Shown here piece after piece: positions 25,196-36,439 of a DNA stretch of 64,000 nucleotides. Origin of the DNA: Mesocentrotus franciscanus (taxonomy: Eukaryota > Echinodermata > Echinoidea > Camarodonta > Strongylocentrotidae); the NCBI GenBank assembly GCA_037976565.1, contig CP137685.1, positions 21,154,032-21,218,031 of the forward strand, read 5' to 3'. Position numbers and translations under genes: made by a program. The notes beneath the pieces were generated by a model that was not told the origin of the DNA, ran no database searches, and worked only from the letters and a program-made list of their open reading frames with translations. The first letter of the stretch is position 1. Each line of letters opens with the position of its first letter.

Positions 25196-26109
25196 GAGCT
25201 AATGTTAAGTGCCGTACAATCTTTTAAGAATTCTATTTTGCGTTACCAAAATCAAGATTGCCTTTAAACTACATATACTGCACTGAAAGGTAATTCACGT
25301 TGTTTACAAATTTGAGGTGATTATCATTAGCACCCCAGCGTGCTCTTGATAAAGCAACATGAGATTTGTCTCTCCTTTCCAAACTTCTCTCTCGCAGCCT
25401 CCTGATGCTGTGAAATGAGGTGGAGCGGACGGAGCGTCTCCACTCATGTGATGAGAAATGGTTCATCTAGGCTGAAATAATTGGTGTGACACGAGGCAAA
25501 TCCCCCACGAGTCTGGATGGCATGGGAAAGAAACAAGGCAGTGTAGCCAAGCCTGGGATGCAGCGTTCACATAGCATCATGATCAAGGATCACTGCCTCG
25601 GGGCTTTGGGTGAGGAATAGGTGGACTTGCTATTGAGGGAATTATAAAAAACAGAGGATGGCGGAGGGGCGGTAAAAATCAGAATCGCCCCATATCCCAT
25701 ACGGATACTCTGATAAGGAGCACTTGCATGATAGAGTCAAGTTTTTCAATGAAATGATACAATTCTTGGCCCACATTTTCCAAACAGATAAAGAAGAAAT
25801 GAAAAAGAAGATGAATATAAATCTGTTTCACTAGGTGTGGCCAGTTCTTTGGTTCCTTTATTGCATTTGGCCTATACATACTTTCCAAAACATGTAGCTT
25901 TGATATAGGAAATGCTGAATGTTCATATAATCTTTTCAAGTGATGGGTATGCCACTATCTTTGAATTTTTTTTTCTCACAAACAAGGTGTGCTCAAAGCA
26001 TACAAAATCATTTTTGAATTCCCTGAAAAGGAAATAGGCTCCAGCTGGACAAGATTTCTTCATTGATTGTTGGGTGATTTTCCTTTAATAAACACCTCCC
26101 AGCTTCTTC

Positions 26110-26810
26110 CCGGAGCATTGGCCATGGAGGGTAAAAACAAGTCCTAGAGTGGTGTCTTATCAGGGTTCAGTAAAGCAGCATTCAGAATAGCTTAGCATGC
26201 TGCCTTAGGGCATATGCGATGGGTGCTCCTAAGGGACTTATGTTGAGATACAGAATGGTTGTAGATGATGTGGTTCTCATTGTGCCTTTAAATGTTTCTG
26301 CTTCTTTTTTTATGGCTCTGGACATGGAGTAAAAAAAGAAAAAGAAGAGACCTAAGGGAGTCTTATTAGGGTTCAGTGAAGCAGCATGCAGAATATATCA
26401 TCATCTTGGCATGCTGCCTTAGGGCATATAGGATAGGTGCTCCTCAGGGACATGCGAAAGATGCGTAGCCATTGCTGACAGTGTGGTTCCATGTCTGGGA
26501 TTTCACTGTGTCTGTAATCCGGTGAGGAAGATGCAGGGTTGCGCAGACACTGTGGTTCCTAGAGATGTGTTCTAACTGTGCCTATGATCCAATGGAGAAG
26601 ATGTAGATTCCTTGCAGAAGGCATGGTTACATGGTTGTGTTTTCACTGTACCTTTAACTTTCAATACTAGGTAGCAGGATACTTTAACCCCCGGGATTTG
26701 TTTTTACTATATTTTCAGTCAAATGAAAATGAAGAAGGCAAATGGCTGAAGCAGACACTGTAGTTTCTTGGGAAGTAATTTCATTGTGCCTTTATTCACT
26801 TGAAAATGTT
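26110..26810. repeat. Degenerate tandem duplications inside BK intron A-B
   Basis: The block GGGTTCAGTAAAGCAGCATT ... GCATGCTGCCTTAGGGCATA is present twice (26163 and 26369), and a shorter motif ACACTGTGGTTCCT...TTTCACTGTGCCTTTAA recurs near 26265, 26480, 26545, 26620 and 26755. Confidence 0.8.
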
Positions 26811-27239
26811 TCTCTTAAAGGCATCGTTTAACAATGTTAAATCTGAGATGCATGGCCCTACGTGTTATCAGTGTCTGTGACATGGTATAATATTGAAGCC
26901 ATAAAAAAGTAAAAATCTTTGAGTGACTGGTTTTACCATACTCATTTCCCCCAATAGACTGTAGTGTTATAAACCCCACAGTTTTTGAAATTTTGATTTC
27001 CAATCATAAATATCTTGATAATCAGACAGGCGATAGGCTTGTAAAAGTCATGGGATTCCTGACTGACCTAAAGGTTTATAATTATGATTGCAGCATGAGC
27101 TAAATCCAGGATTTTGTTTAGAATCTGAGGCAAAGATACCCAATCCCTTTAATAGGTAGAAGGATTTTTTTCCTGGGTCTTTAGTCCACTTGAGTAGATG
27201 CTAGATGTAGATGTTACTTGTCTTATTTTGAATATGATT

Positions 27240-27480
27240 GCATTTAATGAGCCATCCACTTCACGAAACATTTTTTTTTCTATAATACACTTCCACACTA
27301 ACAGAAAAGAATGAAAAAGATAATTTTCACCTTTCCTGGAACTCTAGTTTCTCTTTAAGAATGTAAAACCCTTCTGACTCTAATTAGCAGGGGACATCTT
27401 CATCAAAAACTGCCATTCCTGTGTGCCTCACATTCCTAACGTATCAATTATTGTTTACTTGAGATCTGTATCTCAAGGAT
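27240..27480 (-). repeat. Dispersed repeat family R1, partial copy 5
   Basis: CTTCCACACTAACAGAAAAG, CCTTTCCTGGAACTCTAGTT, AAAAACTGCCATTCCTGTGT and TTACTTGAGATCTGTA match 28800-29025, about 1.5 kb away in direct orientation. Confidence 0.85.
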
Positions 27481-27728
27481 GAAGCACGTAGAGCTTTCTG
27501 TCAATATTTGAAATTGTTGCCATGTATGCCATATTTCATCAAGCGTACTCGCGATGATCTTTATCTTTTTCCCCACTCAACCTGCGTTTTTGTTTTAACC
27601 TGTTCACAATAGATTCTATTTTTTTTTTTAAATGTTGACAAGTTGTTGACAAATCCATCAATGCCCCTGGTTTAAATCATATTGATAAAATGAAGACATT
27701 TTAAACTTAAAGAGACCGATGACTGTCA

Positions 27729-28116
27729 ATAGAGTACCGAAAGTGTGACGTCATAAAAATCTATTTTTTGAATTTCTCAATTTTTTCTTCATTTTCCGAA
27801 AGACCACCAAAAATAATGTCCAAATGTCGAAACCAATTGAATAGGTTTAAGTATTGGCTGAGATATGACCATCTGAATAAAAAGATTGCCTATGGGAACT
27901 CAGTGTTATATTGCTCTGGCTCCTAATGTTATGAACCAGAGCAATATAACACTGAGTTCCCATAGGCAATCTTTTTATTCAGATGGTCAGCCAATACTTA
28001 AACCTATTCAATTTTCGACATTTGGACATTATTTTTGGTGGTCTTTCGGAAAATGAAGAAAAAATTGAGAAATTCCAAAAATAGATTTTTGATGACGTCA
28101 CACTTCACCACTCTAT
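27729..28116. mobile_element. 388 bp near-perfect palindrome
   Basis: Two arms of about 190 bp meet at a 16-base loop (27920-27935). The outer ends are ATAGAGTACCGAAAGTGTGA and TCACACTTCACCACTCTAT; the inner stem is GTTATATTGCTCTGG with CCAGAGCAATATAAC. The arms differ mainly by short indels (an extra CCA and an extra GATAT-like insert on the left). Arm identity is higher than in the other inverted repeats here. Confidence 0.93.
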
Positions 28117-28619
28117 ATTCAGATGCATGCATAAAATTTACTTTTAACTAAAATTGAAAATATTTTTTTGAAAACTCGGTTCAAAAAATTTCGAAGGCAA
28201 AGCCATATGAAAAGATAATCAAAATTCCAGTCAGGTTGATATCTATAATCATCCAGCTGTTGGGTATAACATTAACATTTTTAGACAACATTAATAAGCA
28301 ACTCCACTTCTCTCACAACCATGTGAAATGACAAATAAAACCATTAAAGGGATTGAAAAACAAGTCTCTCAGCCTCTGAGAAGATGGGAATTCTTTGTTG
28401 AAGTCCATGTTAATAACAAACAGTAAATCACATCGCGTGAATCACCGTTTCTTCTTTACTTCCACAGACAAATTACTTGGTCTACTTTCCAAGCAAAACA
28501 GTTAAAAAAGGTTGCTTTCTGTAAATAAAAGAGAAAAATAAGATGTGAGCTTGCTCATTTTTTTAAAGGCAGTTTTGGATGAAATTTCCTAACATATATG
28601 TCCCCTGAAAAGGATTACT

Positions 28620-29010
28620 CTTGTAGGTTGATCATGTAGCACAAAGGTATTGGTATCATCAAAATCATAAGAAATTAGCCCTATCTTGCTAAAAGTCACA
28701 TGCACTGTACACAGAAACATGTGGCACGACACAACCTTTAGTTATTAATACTTGTCATATTTCGAATATGAGGACATTTGAATAGTTATCCATTTTAGGG
28801 AAACATTTTTTTCTTCTATAATACTCTTCCACACTAACAGAAAAAGAATGAAAAAGATTACAGATTATATTTTCCACATTTCCTGGAACTCAATTTCTCT
28901 TTTTTTTAAAGAATTTAACACCATTCTGGCCCTTAGCAGAGGACATCTTGATTAAAAACTGCCATTCCTATGTGCCTCACATTCCTAAGGTATGAATTAT
29001 TGTTCACTTG
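28620..29010 (-). repeat. Dispersed repeat family R1, copy 4
   Basis: Contains TTGCTAAAAGTCACATGCAC and AACATGTGGCACGACACAA, then CCACACTAACAGAAAAAGAA and AAAACTGCCATTCCTATGTG. The second half is also found at 27240-27480. Confidence 0.82.
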
Positions 29011-30520
29011 AGATCTGTAAGATCTGTTCTGGAAAATACAGTTTAAAAAAGGTTGATTTCTGGTAAAGCTAATTTGTGAATTAGTTGACACTGCTGTACA
29101 TTCTCTATGGAAGCCGGAAGAAACCTTGTCTTATCCTCCTCACCAGTATCGTATCTGTGCATGTGATGACCTGCGCAGTGTGGGAGGACAGTCGCCATCT
29201 ACTGTCGAACATTGTATTTGCAGTAGGGTCAATTATGTGGTCGTTATAAAAAGGTAGTCTTTCTATGGTGGGGGTCACTAAAGCAGGTTTGACTATCACC
29301 ACATACTGTTTGATGTCCGGATTCTTAAATAGAGAAATAAGCAACAAAATCTTAGAATTGGTGACACCAAAAGTTTTTACTCAAAATCCTATTGAAAGTG
29401 TGATTTAAACCTTCACACTGGATACACTATAACACAAAACAATGACTAATTTTATCCACAAAGATTAGCATCCAGTTTTATAACCTTAGACAGTGTTTGC
29501 AGTTTGAACCCAACAAAAACTTTCTAGATTAACCCTTTAAAATGGCATTTGATGATCGTTTTTTACTCTTCAAATCAGCAATTTATCCGCAAGCACAGAA
29601 TCACTGCCTTCCCATAAATATCAAGAATTTTAAAAGGCCTTTAGATAGTGTTGTAATTTGAAATAAACCCTCCTCCAGCAGTGAGCAAAGAATGCAGAGA
29701 TGTACGACGAGAGCATGCATGTTCTGCCCGAGACCAGGTTGAAGATGATATCTGATGCCATGCCGAGCCCGTAAAGAGGCCTGGATGAATTACCAGAGTG
29801 TGCTGCCTAAGCATCCTCAAGATCGCCTTTCATACTACAGCTCGTGGCATCAAAGCGTTGGAGAGAATCAGGGGGTTGTTTGTTTTAGGGGTAGCCAATC
29901 CATAATCTCTGCTTTAAAGATAATAAAGACGAGTTCGCCAATGTCATGGGTTGGGTGAAATGTGCTTTCCTGGGTGTATTTAGTTGGTCTGCAACCGATG
30001 TGGTGATTCTTTTAAAGAAAAACTGTTACACCCCACACTGTATCAATACCCTCATCTGCCTATATTACAAAACAAATGCTATACCAGGACAAATAGTTAA
30101 TAAGCACATACATGCATATCAAGTATTATTATCTATATAAGGCTTCCAAGTGGTACAATAAATCAGTGTATTTAATAACTTTAGCGCAGTACCCGGATGA
30201 CAGATCAATATTGTTTTTGTATTGCTCTTACATCCGGGAACTTCAACTGTCGATACAATATTGCTTGATTATCGAAAATCAACAACACTTTTGCTGGTAC
30301 CCAGTCACTGTACAATAGGTAAGTCAAATTTTGTTATTTCGCTAGTCAGCCTGATATAGATAATAATGATAATAATATTGTATGGCTTTGCTTTCGGTGA
30401 TACTATAAAAATATTGCTCTGGCTATGACACTATATTCTTGTATCACACTCAAAGCTATCCAATATTATATAAGTAATTATTTATGAGAATGTTTTATTT
30501 CACCTCCCTCAGAAGTCCAA

Positions 30521-30687
30521 TACATGCTTGTTGATAAACAACCAGTGGACCTACTGCTTTAAATCATATTCGAGGGACTTGGTAATAGTGGATAAAAGCC
30601 TTACTCTGAAGGGCACTAGCACACCGACTGGGTATTGAATAAAGGCCCTTCCAGTTATGAGATCACTGCTCTTGCACTGAGCCATTT
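30521..30687 (-). mobile_element. tRNA-derived SINE, second family, reversed and decayed
   Basis: ATTCGAGGGACTTGGTAATA, CTGAAGGGCACTAGCACACC and GCACTGAGCCATTT align with 14528-14722; the B box is lost to a small deletion. Confidence 0.75.
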
Positions 30688-32645
30688 TTTTTGGTCTATA
30701 TATCGCATATTCCTTTCTGAAACTTTACTCCCATCCCTCCACATTATATTTCAATTTCCACATATTAAAAGTCTACATTGTCTATACATTTCATGCTTAA
30801 CGTCACTCAATTACCATGGTCATGGTCTAATAACTACCCCCAATCGATCTACCATATTTCTGCATTTTCCCCCTTCCCTCGTTATCTAAATAAAGACATC
30901 TCATGTATAGATTTATTTGGGCCTTCTGGGAATAGCCGAATTACTGGAGCTTGCTTAGGATGGGCATGCTCTAGATGGCCATTGGAGCGTGACGCATGGG
31001 CAACATGGTGTACAAGGTTTCGGTGTAATTCTTGATAACAAAATAACTTGAATTTGTCTTCTTATGCTGGTATAGCATGGATGTATGTTACATTATTAAT
31101 CAAATAAGCACATATATGACAATCTCTTATCCGTTTGGTTCTCATTTTAATAATATACATGTCTTTGTTTTCTCTTTACTTGTTTTGACAGTACGAGTAT
31201 CATTTCTTTTTTATACTAGGGGCGTTCGTACCTACAGAAAAAAGTGAGATTTAACAATCGTTTTTGCATCGCGATCCAAAAATCATTGTTTTTGTTTGCG
31301 TGTGTGGACAGAATAATTTCACTAATCTTCATGATTTGCAATTCTTTTGGTAATCAACAGGCAAAAGCTAAATGTTTCTCTTTTGTTGCTGATTTCACAT
31401 TCTCTGTTATTGTCATGTTTTTTGTGTGTTCTGAGAAATTATATGAAAGAAAATACATATATGCATGTTATTTTCATACTATTAATTTATCACAACAACA
31501 ATTTGAAACCTGGAAAATGCTTTCATCCCTGCACTTCAACAAACAAAAGCAATATCCTGAGAAAAAGAAGGGGGTTCATCAATCTTATGAGTTAAATCTC
31601 TCCGGGCTCTGCCTATATGACATGATCAAGACTTTTAACCCCTTTTGTGCCACCATGTTTTTCCAAAAACAAACAAACACAAACATAAATTTACTTTCAA
31701 GAGAAAAATATTTGGTAATAATTCTCTAATTCATTGTTTAGTTTGTCCCTGAAATACATTCTGTATGAGCGAATTTCACTAAGTATGTAGCGAATTTCAT
31801 TTCGGAAAGCCACAGACCTTTAATATGCCACAAGTTGACAGGAAGCCTACTAATGCTAAGGGTGTTTTATGGATGGTACATGAAGTAATGACATGTCATA
31901 AATTGTTTCGTTTGACGACATAAATGTTTTCCACCCGCCTAGACTTGCACGACGGACAAGATCGGTTTTATTCTCGCATGCCAGCCATAGTTTGTCCAGC
32001 GCTTGCAGTACAATGATATTATGGTCGATAATTGCCTCCACGAAACTAAACAGCATCGTTCTCACATTGCACATCTATGCATCTGCTGGAGGATTGTAAG
32101 ATGACTGTACGGTAACTCTTTATATTTAGATAGCTTAGACAGATACCGAGATGTGATTGGTCCAGAGCTCGTCACGTGATATTTGCGAGGATCCTAATTG
32201 TTATATTTTCCTGGCCGGTAACTTTTCGGTGTTATATTAACCAGCTGGTGAAATGAATATATATTTAATCAATGCATGTCGCCCTCTTGAGGACTGTATG
32301 TCACCAATTACACACATATATCCGAGGTCAAATTTTTTTTATTAAATTTTTTTTCTCAAATTTTTTTTCCCCCAAAATGCTGAAAAAATATTTAAAAAAT
32401 TTTCCATTGAAATTATTTTTTCAATTTTTTTTTTTCCCCAAAAAATCCTTTTATTTTTATAATTTTTTCTGTTGTTAGATATAATTTTTTCTCGCATTAT
32501 CTCGAAATATTTTTTTTTCAATTTTTTTTTCTCACTTTTTTTTCTCAAATTTTGTTTGTCCTCAAAAAAAATGGAAAAATATTCGGGCAAAAAAAATGGA
32601 CCACCCCCCCCCCCCTACATTTTCAAACCAAGGCTATCTGATATA

Positions 32646-32830
32646 ACAGATATTGACTAGCAGGGGGTATATAACATTCTTCGGACCTGAAGGGAGTTAT
32701 ATTTTCCCTCGTGACCATATTTTCCCTCAGCGCTGCGCGCTTCTGGAAAATATAACCACTTGGGAAAATATAACTCCCTTCAGCGGTCCGAAGAATGTTA
32801 TATTACACCCCCTGCCAGTCAATATCTGTA
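32646..32830. mobile_element. Inverted repeat with GGAAAATATAA arms
   Basis: Ends ACAGATATTGACTAGCAGGG and CCTGCCAGTCAATATCTGT. Arms include ATAACATTCTTCGGACC and AAGGGAGTTATATTTTCCC; the apex is the GC-rich CAGCGCTGCGCGC. It directly follows a T-rich stretch (32320-32600) and a GAGCTCGTCACGTGAT block near 32166, the same arrangement as at 55877-56362. Confidence 0.82.
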
Positions 32831-32970
32831 TAATATGCCACACTAAGAATCTTCCTGTGCCACATTGTATTTATCATGTGATAGATATACCAAAGGCTTC
32901 AAGATTGTATAGCTGTTTCCAGTGCAAGAATGTTCTTTACTGATGTTAAAAGGGTTGTCATGGAGCTAAT

Positions 32971-33105
32971 CAAGACTTGTCATCAGTGACAAATGACAGT
33001 TTTTGTTATAAGCTAGGGAAATCCTTGCTTCTGATTGGTTATCAGCAGAATTGACACTGATTTTTGTCATTTGTCATTGAAAAAAGGCTTAGTGAAACGG
33101 GTCCC
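32971..33105 (-). mobile_element. GGGCCCGTTTCATAAA-type foldback element, reversed
   Basis: Reverse-orientation copy closest to the 23510 element: GACTTGTCATCAGTGACAAA at the left and CTTAGTGAAACGGGTCCC at the right, with GCTTCTGATTGGTTATCAGC inside. Confidence 0.85.
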
Positions 33106-33984
33106 AGAAATGGGTAATTTTACAAAGCCAATTTGTTGCAAAAAGCAATCCTTCTGTCAATTGGTGCCTGTTTTTTGTGCAAAATTGCACGTGGCAAACA
33201 AGCCACAGTACAAAGAGGAGAAGAAAGCAACTGAATTGTTAAAGGATACCAGTTACATAGAAAATAACTTGCATACAACTAGTACATTTGAAATTAACCC
33301 AAGTTGGACTAAGGTTCCGTATGAGTCCCGAAATGTTATTCTTTATTTTCTCCATATTCCTTAACCAAAATACCTATAGAATGCCTGGTAAATTTTTTAT
33401 TTTATTTATAATTTTACAGTTGGTTTTATACATGCTAGCTATACACAAATTTTATTTTTTAAAGTTGATCGGTACACTTTAATTATTTTCGATTGGAATA
33501 AATCAAATCAAAAATAATTCTAATAAGCTTATTGTGCATGTATTCAACAAATGTAGCTCTGACCAGCAAACAAATGTACAATGTTAATGCACCAAGTTCA
33601 GAACTGACCTACGATTACGCAAAATGAAAATGGATATCTTCACCACTTCAAAGGCCTCGCTGTTCTGACGAAACACAGTATGATAAATACCACTACGAGG
33701 TCATGTCCTTTAGCGAGAAATCCTATCCACAAAACCCGCACTCACTCCCTCTCTATCTATCTCGCTCTTTGAGAAGGTGCAAATTGACAATCGTCTGCTT
33801 GTGCAAAGCTAGTATTGAATGGACACTGTCCTAAGATGCACACATATGAATAGATATGTTGCTCTTTCTATATATGAAAGCCTATTAGCTTTGAGCATGT
33901 TGTTTCTGTAAATATTTTGCACTTAGAAAATAATTACAACTTCAAAGAAGAATTTCAGTGCTTCTTTTCTGGATGTACATAATA

Positions 33985-34085
33985 ATACTCCATTCTTGTA
34001 TAGCGCACAGCACGTTATGATATCATATCTCTGTGCGCTTCCAAAGGACTTTGGAAATTATATTACCCTGGCTTCAATTTCTTCA
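33985..34085 (-). mobile_element. SINE 3' fragment, reversed
   Basis: ATAATACTCCATTCTTGTAT, AGCGCACAGCACG, CTTCCAAAGGACTTTGG and TATATTACCCTGGCTTC are the reverse of the tail region seen at 9645-9868. Confidence 0.6.
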
Positions 34086-34403
34086 TCTACATTCATACAT
34101 CTTCATCATCTCTCCTCACTTGAGCTTTATTTTGTCAAAGATATGGGATAAATCCTCGGTTGCATGGGGTTTACATTTTTCGTAAAGTTTAGAGTTAGGT
34201 ATTGTTTTGGCGGTGATGTTTTTGCAGAGGCGATAATCATATCTAGCACCCTTCCGTGGATTTTGTTTATAACTTTCCAGGGGTACTTATCTCATCTCAT
34301 TGTTTCTGTTTTTCTTTCGTATAACATGACACGGATATGAACATAGTTTTCCACATCAGAATCCCAATAGCAGAATAACCTTTAGCTTATCACAAACACC
34401 AAC

Positions 34404-34472
34404 TCAGCGCAAGAAGGTACACAACGACCAAGCCTTGTTAATGGTCGTCATGCCCTTCTTACACCAAAGTTG
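34404..34472. repeat. Divergent foldback hairpin near BK exon A
   Basis: AAGAAGG and CCTTCTT arms with inner ACGACCA/TGGTCGT pairing and outer CCAACT/AGTTG pairing. It probably belongs to the same family but its loop-side stem is different. It lies within 45 bp of the exon A donor. Confidence 0.6.
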
Positions 34473-34510
34473 TTGGCTTGCTTTCAGGTGAATGATGTTG
34501 ACTGACTTAC

Positions 34511-34621
34511 GTGTCAAGGATGACGATCTCGACGTTGACATCGTCCCTGTCCTTGTGGAGAAAGTCTTTCAAGAAGTTGGAGACGCTGTCGTACGTGATG
34601 TGACCGCATACTACTATATGC
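34511..34621 (-). CDS. KCNMA1: BK potassium channel, RCK1 exon A (start of RCK1)
   Basis: This internal exon of a Slo1/BK calcium- and voltage-gated potassium channel encodes 36 whole codons. It begins [20 protein letters not shown], which matches the first beta strand and glycine turn of the Rossmann-like RCK1 domain just after the S6 linker in animal BK channels. The acceptor is CTCACAG and the donor is GTAAGT. The first base completes a codon from the missing upstream exon, and the last two bases (AC) are completed by T of exon B. In mammalian numbering it keeps Asp362 and Asp367, which contribute to the RCK1 calcium site, and Glu374, one ligand of the low-affinity magnesium site. The voltage sensor and pore exons are not seen between here and the right end, so they are probably outside the window. 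Degenerate copies of its 5' half lie upstream. Identification is very secure. Confidence 0.96.
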
Positions 34622-34748
34622 CTGTGAGGGGAGATATAAAAAGCGATGTGTGTGAAAAACTTGCCCTGAAATAATCATTAACTACATTAAGTAACATTTG
34701 TAAGCTATATATTAAGTAGAGCTTACAAAGGGAAAGGTAGGGAAAAGG

Positions 34749-34977
34749 AATAGACCGGTTTAGTAACATATTCAAATTTTATGCATACTTTTTAAACAAA
34801 GGTTGTTCTAAAAAACCTGAAAGACTGCCTGAGGTTTGCCCAACATAGCAACAAGTAATGTATGTGGACTGGATTCTGAGTAATGTAGTTCATTCATTAA
34901 TAGCAGGTCAATGGAATCACTAGGTCCCCTGGAAAGAAATATCCATAAATTTGAATATGTTGGTAAACCGGTCTATT
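34749..34977. mobile_element. 229 bp MITE-like element inside exon A echo array
   Basis: Terminal repeats AATAGACCGGTTTAGTAACA and TGTTGGTAAACCGGTCTATT continue inwards as TATTCAAATTT/AAATTTGAATA. It interrupts the spacing between exon A and echo copy 1 (420 bp instead of ~180), so it inserted after the duplications. Confidence 0.88.
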
Positions 34978-35041
34978 CTTTTAAGAAGTTGGAGATGCTG
35001 TCATACATGATACGACCCCATACGACTACACATATATGCCC
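34972..35041 (-). pseudogene. Echo copy 1 of BK exon A 5' half
   Basis: A degenerate duplicate of the first ~20 codons of exon A lies in the upstream intron. Read on the minus strand it still gives a BK-like string (HI, one inserted codon, then VVWGRIMYDSISNF), matching exon A's [16 protein letters not shown]. The acceptor has become CCCGGG, so it should not be spliced. Homology stops where a 229 bp inverted-repeat element has inserted. Similarity judged by eye. Confidence 0.85.
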
Positions 35042-35167
35042 GGGAGGATAGATACAAATGAAGGTTAAAAAAATATGTGATACTTTTTAATAGATAACAT
35101 TGACTTTTATATAATATCATATCAAGAATGTTATGATAAGAAAGCTATGTAAATGGAAGTATTTTGA

Positions 35168-35225
35168 AATGGTGAAGACATTGCTGAATGTGCTATTACC
35201 ATATACTACTATATTTCATGAGGGG
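35168..35225 (-). pseudogene. Echo copy 2 of BK exon A 5' end
   Basis: A second, more decayed copy of the exon A acceptor region. The minus strand keeps the CATATAGTAGTAT-like core but the acceptor AG is replaced (CATGAAATATAG) and the frame is damaged. The surrounding intron sequence (the GGGGAGATATAA side and the AATATTATGA side) is also repeated, with a period of about 180 bp relative to copy 1. Confidence 0.75.
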
Positions 35226-35346
35226 AGATATAATAGGAGATAGAAATATTTGTGAGAATTACTAACAAATAACATTATTGACTTTAATATCATTATATCA
35301 TATCAAGAATATTATGATTGGAGAGCTATTTAACTGGAAATATTTT

Positions 35347-35392
35347 GAAATGGGAGACATTGTATGTGATATTACCACATAATACTATATGC
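35347..35392 (-). pseudogene. Echo copy 3 of BK exon A, acceptor intact
   Basis: Third copy of the exon A start. The minus strand reads CCCCTACAG followed by G and codons HIVLCGNITYNVSHF, then a few residues and a stop. This keeps a good polypyrimidine-AG acceptor and the same phase as exon A (one base, then His), so it is the copy most likely to act as a decoy acceptor. Use of it would truncate the channel at the start of RCK1. Confidence 0.8.
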
Positions 35393-35680
35393 CTGTAGGG
35401 GTATAAAAAAAAATACCGGTAGGCATTGTCAAAAACTGCCCAGAAATAACAAAATTCACTTTAATATTATACCATCATACCAACGATGTTGACATATAAA
35501 AGCTACAAAAAGGAAGTGTATGAAATAAATCAATTAATAAATTAAGACTACATAACAACTCCAAAACAATATACCACTAGGTTATATGGAGGCAAAAAAA
35601 GAAAATGCAGCTAAAATGCCTTTGTGTGCATGGATTTTGTCAAACCAATTCCATCTAAATATAAAAATAGGCATGAATAG

Positions 35681-35904
35681 TGAGATGGTGAGATAGTGAG
35701 ATGGTGAGATAGAAAGAGAGATAGAGATAGGGAGAGATAGAGATAGAGAGAGATAGAGGGAAAGAGAGATAGAGATAGAGAGAGATAGAGGGAAAGAGAG
35801 AGAGAGTGTGAGAGAGAGTGGGAGAGAGAGAGTGGGAGAGAGGGGGAAAGAGAAAGAGAGAAAGAGAGAGACAAAGGGAAAGAGGGAAAGAGAGGGAAAG
35901 AGAC

Positions 35905-35938
<34 letters not shown>

Positions 35939-35940
35939 GT
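35681..35940. repeat. (GA)n/(GATA)n-rich tract
   Basis: GAGATGGTGAGATAGT units grade into GAGAGATAGAGATAG and then pure (GA)n. Serine-leucine ORFs on the minus strand are artefacts. Confidence 0.95.
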
Positions 35941-36439
35941 AAAAGAGAGACACAAAAATACATGGTGCCAAGCTACATCAATAGATTGAAAAACATTCCC
36001 CCATTAGCAGATTGTTTCCATGGAAACCATACCGATGACAAGTTTCTTGTTTATCAATGTAAGGGGGCAAAGGGTCTTCTGTGTATACCGCCAGAAGGCA
36101 TGCATGGAAACACCATGCTAACTGCCGTTTGCAGGTGGGAATAAATTAGACACAATAAAAGTGATAGATTTTTCAGTTTCCTAAGTAACACCGGACAGAG
36201 TACAAGCTGATGGACACAAGAGAACATCACACTCTTAAAAGACATTTTTATATGTGAAATCAGACAAGGGCAAAAACAACAGAACAGGAAAATCTAATTA
36301 TACAGTATATCTTGTCAAAATGAACAAATCTCTTATTATTATTTGGGGTGTGCCCGAGTGAGAAGCTTTTTAAAACTATTATTTAGCTTAAAGAGAAGGT
36401 TGAGTTCTGGGAAGAGGTGAAAAATAAGTTGTGAGCTTT

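Larger units (their letters stand above)
23840..34510 (-). other. BK intron between exons A and B
   Basis: 10.7 kb intron joining phase-compatible exons. It contains the (GAA)n tract, a degenerate tandem array at 26110-26810, the 388 bp palindrome, two related duplicated segments (27240-27480 and 28620-29010), a reverse-orientation SINE and T-rich inverted-repeat elements. Stretches 25200-26100, 29400-30500 and 30700-32100 show only short ORFs with no recognisable product. Confidence 0.85.

Noticed and set aside
24765..25202. 145-residue Arg/Lys/Glu-rich ORF
   Set aside because: Translation of the GAA/GGA purine tract.
29700..29880. GC-richer patch that looked exon-like
   Set aside because: Stops in all useful frames and no BK or other match.
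31244..31729. 161-residue plus-strand ORF
   Set aside because: Longest non-repeat ORF, but no recognisable domain, AT-driven composition and an overlapping ORF in another frame; compatible with chance.
31856..32074. 72-residue minus-strand ORF starting MCNVRTMLFSFVEAIIDHNI
   Set aside because: Composition looks somewhat protein-like and it starts with ATG, but I recognise no family and see no splice or transcription support. Worth a protein search, not an annotation.
33600..33740. Possible extra exon on the minus strand (hydrophobic stretch before GTAGGTCAG)
   Set aside because: A short open stretch FLAKGHDLVVVFIILCFV precedes a stop before the donor-like site, and exons A and B already join in phase.
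35582..36144. Ser-Leu-rich and Arg-Glu-rich ORFs
   Set aside because: Translations of the (GA)n microsatellite in different frames.
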